Source of the DNA: Chloroflexota bacterium | Lineage (GTDB): Bacteria > Chloroflexota > Dehalococcoidia > UBA6926 > JACQUM01 | Assembly (NCBI GenBank): GCA_016210295.1 | Contig: JACQUM010000114.1 | Span: 1-10,780 of the forward strand | DNA: 10,780 nucleotides | Direction of reading: 5' to 3' | In this document: positions 1 through 5,397 of the stretch, in pieces | Position numbering within the stretch: the stretch's first letter is position 1 | Layout of the letters: each line of letters opens with the position of its first letter | Program-made: the position numbers and the translations under genes | Notes under the pieces: generated by a model | Told to the model about the DNA's origin: nothing | Databases searched by the model: none | What the model saw: the letters and a program-made list of their open reading frames with translations, nothing else

Positions 1-24
1 CTCTCCCAACTGAGCTACAGCCCC
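1..24 (-). tRNA. tRNA gene, 5' part only (probably tRNA-Ala)
   Basis: On the minus strand the bases from 24 down to 1 read GGGGCTGTAGCTCAGTTGGG and continue with AGAG. This is the 7-nt acceptor arm, the TA linker and the D-arm start (GCTCAGTTGGGAGAG) of a bacterial tRNA. The GGGGCTG acceptor followed by this D-arm is typical of tRNA-Ala. The anticodon and 3' half lie outside the window, so the identity is a likelihood only. It lies 55 bp downstream of tsaD on the same strand and has its own promoter-like element. Confidence 0.8.
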
Positions 25-35
25 ACGCAGCGGCG

Positions 36-44
36 ATTATACCA
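36..44 (-). promoter_or_regulatory. Extended -10 promoter of the tRNA gene
   Basis: The minus strand reads TGGTATAAT at 44-36, a perfect extended -10 (TG, one base, TATAAT). It ends 11 nt before the tRNA 5' end at 24, so transcription would start about 5 nt upstream of the mature tRNA. I see no good -35 hexamer at the usual distance, which fits an extended -10 promoter. Confidence 0.6.
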
Positions 45-79
45 TGCGCACCGCCCGCGGAGGCCACAGCGGGATGAGG

Positions 80-1102
<1,023 letters not shown>

Positions 1103-1129
1103 GTCCCTTCGCTTGGAGCCTTTTCCTAG

Positions 1130-1135
1130 AGTATA
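1130..1135 (-). promoter_or_regulatory. Candidate -10 for tsaD
   Basis: The minus strand reads TATACT at 1135-1130, inside a TA-rich patch that stands out in GC-rich DNA. Its start site would lie about 20 nt before the tsaD ATG. The -35 region at 16-18 bp is poor (at best 3 of 6 matches), so this is tentative. Confidence 0.35.
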
Positions 1136-1159
1136 TAGTAGGAAAGGGTGGAGTTGACG

Positions 1160-1173
1160 GTGGAGCGCTCCAC
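1160..1173. promoter_or_regulatory. 14-bp perfect palindrome between divergent genes
   Basis: GTGGAGCGCTCCAC reads the same on both strands with no spacer. It lies in the tsaD/CNNM divergent region, just upstream of the expected -35 position of the tsaD promoter. It could be an operator for a dimeric repressor or activator. About one perfect palindrome of this length is expected by chance in a window this size, so position is the only argument for function. Confidence 0.3.
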
Positions 1174-1203
1174 GGAAAAGACGAGAAGACAAAGTTGAAG
1201 AGT

Positions 1204-1230
1204 TTGGTCAGTACAGCGCCCATCGATAAT
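1204..1230 (+). promoter_or_regulatory. Weak candidate promoter for the CNNM/DUF2344 operon
   Basis: GATAAT at 1225-1230 matches five of six -10 consensus bases. The best upstream hexamer is TTGGTC at 1204-1209, with three of six matches and a short 15-bp spacer. No better sigma70-like pair is visible between 1140 and 1329. Confidence 0.25.
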
Positions 1231-1253
1231 GCACAGGTACGCTGAGAATCGGA

Positions 1254-1269
1254 TGGGACCCCCGTCCCA
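1254..1269 (+). promoter_or_regulatory. Leader hairpin upstream of the CNNM gene
   Basis: TGGGAC and GTCCCA form a perfect 6-bp stem around a CCCC loop, 60 nt before the start codon. No U-tract follows, so it is not an intrinsic terminator. Its role is unknown. Confidence 0.3.
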
Positions 1270-1298
1270 GAGTCTCCAGATGAGATCGTAGAGTCCAA

Positions 1299-1320
1299 CC
1301 TCCCTTCAGCGGAGGAGGAG
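1299..1320 (+). promoter_or_regulatory. Purine-rich RBS with facing anti-SD stem
   Basis: The start ATG at 1330 is preceded by a run of GGAGG-type repeats at 1311-1322, much stronger than needed. CCTCC at 1299-1303 can pair with GGAGG at 1311-1315 over a 7-nt loop. This would hide the first SD copy while leaving the second (GGAGG, 1314-1318) only partly exposed. Whether it regulates translation cannot be told from sequence. Confidence 0.35.
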
Positions 1321-1329
1321 GGTCCTGAC

Positions 1330-2592
1330 ATGGAAAACATAGGCGCGTTGAACATCATCCTTCTCATCTTCCTCTTCGTCCTTCTCTCGGGCTTCTTCTC
1401 GCTGGCAGAGGCTGCATTGCTTTCCACCCAGAGGGTGCGGTTGCGAGCCATGGCCGTTTCCGGGTCCAAGGGGGCCCAGCTGATCGAGAGCATGCTGGAG
1501 CGACCAGAGCGGTTCCTCTCCACCATCCTTTTAGGAAACAACCTGGCCAACAGTGCCGCAGCCTCTCTGACCACCGCCGTGGCCATCTCTCTTTTCAACG
1601 AAGGGATAGGCATCCTCATCGCCACAATGGCCGTCACCGTGGTGCTCCTCCTCTTCTCCGAGATCACCCCGAAGGCCATCGCCACGCAGCACGCCGAGCG
1701 CATCGCCCTCGTACTCGTCCGCCCTCTCCAAGGCGTTGCTCTCCTCTTCAGACCCCTGGTGGCGGTCCTGGAATGGGTGGTCATCGGAGTCACCTCCGTC
1801 GCCGGGCGACCTCAGCGCGGACTCCTCTCGGAGGAGGAGATCCGTTCCGCCATGGCCGCCGGCGTGGAGGCGGGAACGGTGGAGCAGCAAGAGGCCGAGA
1901 TCGTCGCCAATGTCTTTCGCTTCACCGACAGGATGGTCAGGGAGGTCATGACGCCTCGCCTGGAGATCGTCTGGGTGGAGCGCGGCGCGACCTTCCGCGA
2001 CCTGCTCGCTGTCTACAAGGCAAGCTCCCACTCCCGCTTCCCCGTCTACGAAGGCGACCATGATAACGTGATCGGCGTCCTCTCCATCCAGGACGCTCTC
2101 TTGGCTCTCGCTAAGGGGGAGATCGACATGGACCGCGATGTGACTAGCTTTGTTCGGCCTCCTTCCTTCGTCCCGGAGACGAAACGCATCGGCGACCTGT
2201 ACGCCGAAATGCAGCGGCGCAGCAGCCAGCTTGTCCTCGTGGTGGACGAGTTTGGTGGCGTTGCCGGCCTTGTGACCTTGGACCTCCTGGCGGAGCAGGT
2301 CATGGGCCCCATCGGGGAGGAGCCGGACGGGGACGCAGCCTTCACTCCCCTGGGGGAGGGCTCCTACGAGATCGATGCCGGAATGAGCATCGAAGAGGTG
2401 GAGGCGAAGACAGGCCTGAGTCTGCCACCGGGCCAAGGACAGTACGAGACGATGGCCGGCTTCGTCCTCAGCCTCCTCGGTCACATCCCCCACGAAGGGG
2501 AATCCGTGTCTTATCGGAGCATGCGCTTCACGGTCCAACAGACCAGGGGAAACAAGATCGAAAGGCTCCTGGTGACCGAGGAACAACCGTGA
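1330..2592 (+). CDS. CNNM / CBS-pair / CorC_HlyC membrane protein (hemolysin family)
   Basis: This 420-aa inner-membrane protein belongs to the HlyC/CorC (CNNM, formerly DUF21) family. Characterised relatives are linked to Mg2+/Co2+ transport or resistance; the name hemolysin is historical. The CNNM domain spans about residues 1-180, with hydrophobic segments near 6-28, 62-86, 93-115 and 133-155. Its signatures are SGFFSLAEAAL at 20-30, LLGNNLAN at 67-74 and SEITPKAIA at 110-118. A CBS pair covers about 205-325 (VMTPR at 206-210, VVDEFGG at 304-310), and a CorC_HlyC domain ends the protein (about 335-416). The length and domain order are complete. The start follows a very strong GGAGG region. 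The stop overlaps the start of the DUF2344 gene, so the two are co-translated. Substrate ion and direction of transport are not predictable here. Confidence 0.93.
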   Translation: MENIGALNIILLIFLFVLLSGFFSLAEAALLSTQRVRLRAMAVSGSKGAQLIESMLERPERFLSTILLGNNLANSAAASLTTAVAISLFNEGIGILIATMAVTVVLLLFSEITPKAIATQHAERIALVLVRPLQGVALLFRPLVAVLEWVVIGVTSVAGRPQRGLLSEEEIRSAMAAGVEAGTVEQQEAEIVANVFRFTDRMVREVMTPRLEIVWVERGATFRDLLAVYKASSHSRFPVYEGDHDNVIGVLSIQDALLALAKGEIDMDRDVTSFVRPPSFVPETKRIGDLYAEMQRRSSQLVLVVDEFGGVAGLVTLDLLAEQVMGPIGEEPDGDAAFTPLGEGSYEIDAGMSIEEVEAKTGLSLPPGQGQYETMAGFVLSLLGHIPHEGESVSYRSMRFTVQQTRGNKIERLLVTEEQP

Positions 2593-3245
2593 TCTCGCAA
2601 CGGATACGCGTCGAGTTCGCCAAAGGGGACGAGGTGAAACACATCTCCCACTTGGACCTCATGCGTGCCTGGCACCGAGCCCTCCGCCGCGCCAACATCC
2701 CTCTCGGTTACTCCGCGGGGTACACGGCGCGCCCCCGTCTCTCCCTGGCCTCTCCTCTGTCCGTGGGTTTCACGGGAGCGGCGGAGCTCCTGGACGTGTA
2801 CCTGCGCCGGAGGATGGCCCCGTTCACCTTCCTCCGGACGATCGCTGCCCAGCTCCCCAAGGGGCTGGAGGCCAGGACGGCAGAGGAGGTGCCTCTTTCC
2901 CTTCCCTCCCTGCAATCCCTGGTGCGAGCAGCCGACTATGCTATCGCGGGGGAGACAGAGAAGCCACAAGCAGACCTGGAGGAGGCCATCGCGGCTCTCC
3001 TGGCCCGGTCCCACCTGCCCTGGGAGCACGAGCGCGAGGGGGAAACGAGGCGCTATGACCTTCGATCGCTGGTCCTTGACCTTCGGCTCATTGGGTGTGT
3101 GGAAGGAAAGTTCGCCCTGGCGCTCCGCCTCCGGGCCGGCTCCGAAGGAACGGGCAGGCCAGAGCAAGTCCTTGCGGCGCTCGGTTTCCCCGACGCCTGG
3201 ACGTCAATCCAAAGGACCCGGATCGTCCTCGGCGAGGAGACCTAA
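2589..3245 (+). CDS. DUF2344 / TIGR03936 radical-SAM-associated protein, stand-alone
   Basis: This 218-aa protein of unknown function matches the DUF2344 pattern. Residues 17-71 hold KHISHLDLMRAWHRALRRA, then IPLGYSAGYTARPRLSLASP, LSVGF and an acidic AAELLDVYL. In many bacteria this domain is fused to, or encoded directly after, a B12-binding radical SAM protein (TIGR03960), often beside RNase E/G. No radical SAM gene is present in this window. Translation starts at GTG 2589-2591, giving a 4-nt GTGA overlap with the upstream CNNM stop, so translational coupling is likely. The C-terminal half (about 110-218) is less conserved, and the length is within the usual range for the single-domain form. 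Assignment to the family is confident; function is not known. Confidence 0.85.
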   Translation: MISQRIRVEFAKGDEVKHISHLDLMRAWHRALRRANIPLGYSAGYTARPRLSLASPLSVGFTGAAELLDVYLRRRMAPFTFLRTIAAQLPKGLEARTAEEVPLSLPSLQSLVRAADYAIAGETEKPQADLEEAIAALLARSHLPWEHEREGETRRYDLRSLVLDLRLIGCVEGKFALALRLRAGSEGTGRPEQVLAALGFPDAWTSIQRTRIVLGEET

Positions 3246-3250
3246 AAGGC

Positions 3251-3379
3251 TGCTGAAAAAGGGGAGTCCAGAGGGGCAAAGCCCCTTTGGCAGGGGTCTG
3301 GGGGTGTCTCCCAGATATAATTCTTCCCCCCTTCCTGGCCAGGAAGGGGGCAGGGGGATGGTCGAAGGATTTTTCAGCA
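3251..3379. repeat. Structured intergenic repeat, copy R1
   Basis: A 129-bp fold-back element bounded by a perfect 10-bp inverted repeat, TGCTGAAAAA (3251-3260) and TTTTTCAGCA (3370-3379). Inside are three hairpins. Hairpin 1 (3268-3290) is CCAGAGGGGC / GCCCCTTTGG with an AAA loop and one G-U pair. Hairpin 2 (3297-3315) is TCTGGGGG / CTCCCAGA with a TGT loop. Hairpin 3 (3327-3350) is a perfect 24-bp palindrome. The order, the GGGAGTCCAGAGGGG start and the TGT loop are shared with R2 at 7909-8002. It could act as a transcription barrier between the CNNM/DUF2344 and MIP18 units. No transposase is visible; a MITE- or REP-like origin is inference. Confidence 0.75.
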
Positions 3380-3400
3380 CCTGAGTCAAAGATGTATAAT
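3371..3400 (+). promoter_or_regulatory. Promoter of the MIP18-family gene
   Basis: A consensus -10, TATAAT, lies at 3395-3400. TTTTCA at 3371-3376 gives four of six -35 matches with an 18-bp spacer. The -35 hexamer lies inside the right inverted-repeat arm of R1. The predicted start near 3407 leaves a leader of about 37 nt that ends in a purine-rich SD (GGAGAGGAGGGAAGG). Confidence 0.55.
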
Positions 3401-3443
3401 AAAGACACTTCCCCATAGAGAAAATCAGGGAGAGGAGGGAAGG

Positions 3444-3749
3444 ATGGCTATCACCGAAGAGCAGATCATCGACGTCCTCCGTGAGTGCTACGACCCGGAG
3501 ATCCCCATCAATATCTACGATCTCGGCCTGGTCCGCTCCATCGACATCGAAGGCGACAGGCTGCACATCGCCATGACCCTGACGGCCCCCGGCTGTCCCG
3601 TGGCTGGCACTCTGGGGCCGGAGATCCAGATGAGGCTCCTGGGGATTGAAGGCGTCAACGACGCCGACGTGGAGATGGTCTGGGACCCACCCTGGACGCC
3701 CGATGACATGCGGCCCGAGGCGAAAGAGCTCCTGGCGAGCATGATGTAG
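3444..3749 (+). CDS. MIP18-family (DUF59) metal-sulfur cluster assembly factor
   Basis: This 101-aa cytoplasmic protein is a single MIP18/DUF59 domain, the family of SufT, PaaD and the CIA factor MIP18. Such proteins help assemble or target Fe-S clusters. Diagnostic motifs are DPEIPINIYDLGLV at 17-30, the TLTAPGCP stretch at 45-52 with the conserved cysteine C51, and the C-terminal WDPPWTPDDM at 80-89. Length is normal for a stand-alone member. The ATG follows a strong SD at about 3429-3443 and its own TATAAT promoter. No suf or isc genes lie nearby, so it is not part of a visible cluster-assembly operon. The small cysteine-containing gene 65 bp downstream may be co-transcribed. SufT-like is a fair label, but the exact client is unknown. 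Confidence 0.9.
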   Translation: MAITEEQIIDVLRECYDPEIPINIYDLGLVRSIDIEGDRLHIAMTLTAPGCPVAGTLGPEIQMRLLGIEGVNDADVEMVWDPPWTPDDMRPEAKELLASMM

Positions 3750-3814
3750 CCGCGCCAAGGGAGGCCGCTTGGAAACCTCCTTTCGGCGCCTCCCGTGGAG
3801 AACAGGAGCGCTGC

Positions 3815-4024
3815 ATGGTCCAGCCCCCGGTCGGGGCCCGCGTCCGATGGAAGGACCCCCGGAAGCTGAAGGGCGCCGTGGGCCTGGTGACGCGGCATTA
3901 CCCCTTGCCCTTCGGCTGCGAGAGCGGCTGCACCGAGCACTTCTGGGTGGAATGGCAGGGCACCGCGTTGCAAGGCGGCTTTTGCCCCATCAAGGCCTGG
4001 GACCAGCTCCAGCTGGAGCCTTGA
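3815..4024 (+). CDS. Small cysteine-containing protein of unknown function
   Basis: A 69-aa ORF with good support as a real gene. AGGAG ends 6 nt before the ATG, and third codon positions are almost all G or C, as in the neighbouring genes. I do not recognise the family. The sequence suggests a small beta-barrel of SH3/KOW type: VGARVRWKDP at 6-15, KGAVGLVTRHY at 19-29 and HFWVEWQGT at 42-50. C35, C39, H42 and C57 could form a metal site, though this is only a spacing argument. It lies 65 bp downstream of the MIP18-family gene with no obvious terminator between, so co-transcription is likely. A longer ORF in another frame (3769-4050) is Arg/Pro/Gly-rich and looks like a shadow. Confidence 0.6.
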   Translation: MVQPPVGARVRWKDPRKLKGAVGLVTRHYPLPFGCESGCTEHFWVEWQGTALQGGFCPIKAWDQLQLEP

Positions 4025-4084
4025 GCGGGCAAACAGCCTTCGCTGTATAGCAACCCCCCGGGGTGAGGCGGAGGGCCCCCGGAA

Positions 4085-4115
4085 GAGTGACTTCTTGGAG
4101 GCACTCCTCTTTTTT
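4085..4115 (+). terminator. Weak candidate terminator after the small cysteine protein
   Basis: GAGTG (4085-4089) can pair with CACTC (4102-4106), or GGAG (4097-4100) with CTCC (4104-4107). A six-base T-run follows at 4110-4115. The T-run is clear but both stems are short. A GC-rich inverted repeat, CCGGGG/CCCCGG (4058-4063 and 4077-4082), precedes it. Confidence 0.35.
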
Positions 4116-4118
4116 GCC

Positions 4119-4127
4119 TGATACTAT
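4119..4127 (+). promoter_or_regulatory. Candidate extended -10 for the aldo/keto reductase gene
   Basis: TGATACTAT at 4119-4127 fits TG, one base, then a -10 with four of six matches. No convincing -35 is seen. The leader would be about 50 nt and ends in AAGGAG, 4 nt before the ATG. Confidence 0.3.
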
Positions 4128-4183
4128 CGAGAGCACATACACTGGCCTTCCTCCGGCGACTGCCCATCAGGGAAAGGAGTCCT

Positions 4184-5143
4184 ATGGAGTACCGAACCCT
4201 CGGCAGGGCCGGTGTTCAGGTTTCCCCTCTCTGCCTGGGCACCATGACCTTCGGCGTTCAAGTGGACGAAAAGACCGCCGCGCACATGGTGGACACCGCT
4301 CTGGCTGCCGGGATCAACTTCGTCGACACCGCCAACTCCTACGGTCAGACCCGGTCCGAGGAATACGTCGGGAAGGCTCTGATGGGAAGGCGCCACAGGG
4401 TCGTCCTCAGCACCAAGGTCGGCAACCCGGTGGGAGAGGGCCCCAACGCCCGCGGCCTCCATCGGATCAACATCATGAACGCCCTGGAGGCCAGCCTTCG
4501 CCGCCTCCAGACGGACTACATCGACATCTACCTCTGTCACCACCCTGACCCTCTCACTCCTCTGGAAGAGTCGGCTCGGGCGCAGGAAGACCTGGTGCGG
4601 CAGGGCAAGGTGCGGTTCATCGGCTCTTCCAACCACAAGGCCTGGCAGGTCGCCAAAGTCCGTGCCTTCTGTGAGCGCAACGGGATGCATCCCTGGACCG
4701 TCGAGCAGCCGCCATACAACCTCCTGCGGCGGGGGATCGAACGAGAGCTTCTCCCCTACTGTGTCGAGGAGGGGATCGGAGTCATGGTCTACAGCCCCCT
4801 CGCCGGGGGCCTCCTCACGGGCAAATACCGGAAGGGGGAGCCACCGCCATCCGGAAGCCGTCCCACCGTTTGGGAGTACTTCCAGCGCCAGCTCACCGAC
4901 AGGAACCTCGACGCCGTGGAGCGCCTTCGTGGCCTCTCCCACCAGTGGGAGAAGCCACTTCCCCACATCGCTCTCGCCTGGGTCCTGGCGCAAGAGGGAG
5001 TCTCCTCCGCCATCCTGGGCGGTACCGCTCTGGAACAGCTCACGGAGAACCTTCTCGCCGCCCAATGGAAGATGACTCCCGAAGAGGTCCAGCAGGTGGA
5101 CGAGGCCGTTGGCAGGGAGACCATCCTTCTGAACATGGACTGA
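4184..5143 (+). CDS. Aldo/keto reductase
   Basis: A 319-aa cytoplasmic NAD(P)H-dependent oxidoreductase of the AKR superfamily, (beta/alpha)8 barrel, in the group of K-channel-beta-like and YajO-like enzymes. The N-terminus (EYRTLGRAGVQVSPLCLGTM) is typical. The catalytic tetrad is visible: D48 and Y53 in FVDTANSYG, K78 in STKVG, and H119 in the YLCHHPDP stretch, which fits the family HxPD pattern. The barrel strand VRFIGSSNH and the YSPLAGGLLTGKY segment are present. The cofactor-binding end is AILGGTALEQLTENL, near 275-289. Length is standard and no key residue is missing. It has its own leader and appears monocistronic. The substrate cannot be inferred from neighbours. Confidence 0.95.
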   Translation: MEYRTLGRAGVQVSPLCLGTMTFGVQVDEKTAAHMVDTALAAGINFVDTANSYGQTRSEEYVGKALMGRRHRVVLSTKVGNPVGEGPNARGLHRINIMNALEASLRRLQTDYIDIYLCHHPDPLTPLEESARAQEDLVRQGKVRFIGSSNHKAWQVAKVRAFCERNGMHPWTVEQPPYNLLRRGIERELLPYCVEEGIGVMVYSPLAGGLLTGKYRKGEPPPSGSRPTVWEYFQRQLTDRNLDAVERLRGLSHQWEKPLPHIALAWVLAQEGVSSAILGGTALEQLTENLLAAQWKMTPEEVQQVDEAVGRETILLNMD

Positions 5144-5187
5144 GCCTCGGTGGCCCGGGCGCGAACGGACCGCATTCTACCCTCGCA

Positions 5188-5205
5188 GGAGAGGACTCGC
5201 TCTCC
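5188..5205 (+). other. Hairpin after the aldo/keto reductase
   Basis: GGAGAG and CTCTCC form a 6-bp stem around a 6-nt loop, 45 nt after the stop codon. No T-run follows, so it is not a classic intrinsic terminator. It may be a mRNA 3'-end stabiliser or chance. Confidence 0.25.
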
Positions 5206-5267
5206 GCTCGCGAGACTTCGCGTTTCGACCCGCCGAGTATCGAAGGATCGCCGGTCAATTCGCATCG

Positions 5268-5296
5268 TTGACGCTCAGCGCCCCTTCGGGTACATT
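5268..5296 (+). promoter_or_regulatory. Candidate promoter of the 804-aa membrane protein gene
   Basis: TTGACG (5268-5273, five of six -35 matches) and TACATT (5291-5296, four of six -10 matches) are separated by the optimal 17 bp. Transcription would begin near 5303, leaving a leader of about 95 nt. The leader carries an AGAGGTG ribosome site about 12 nt before the ATG at 5398. Confidence 0.45.
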
Positions 5297-5397
5297 CCAC
5301 GTGTGCTATCGCTGCAATCGGGCACGCCAGCCGGCCTCGGGGTGAAGAGGCCACTTCCGCTACTCCCGTGCAAAGCTAGCAGAGGTGCGGCGCCACG

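Noticed and set aside
1531..2586. 351-aa minus-strand ORF opposite the CNNM gene
   Set aside because: His/Asp/Gly-rich composition typical of an antisense frame; the plus strand encodes a complete known family.
3250..3384. Coding potential through R1 (GSPEGQSPFGRGLGVSP-like) and a similar reading in R2
   Set aside because: The resemblance comes from the shared DNA repeat; there is no start, SD or continuous frame, and the hairpins explain the conservation better.
3769..4050. 93-aa ORF in another frame over the small cysteine protein
   Set aside because: Arg/Pro/Gly-rich with no ribosome site; the 69-aa frame has an SD and native third-position bias.
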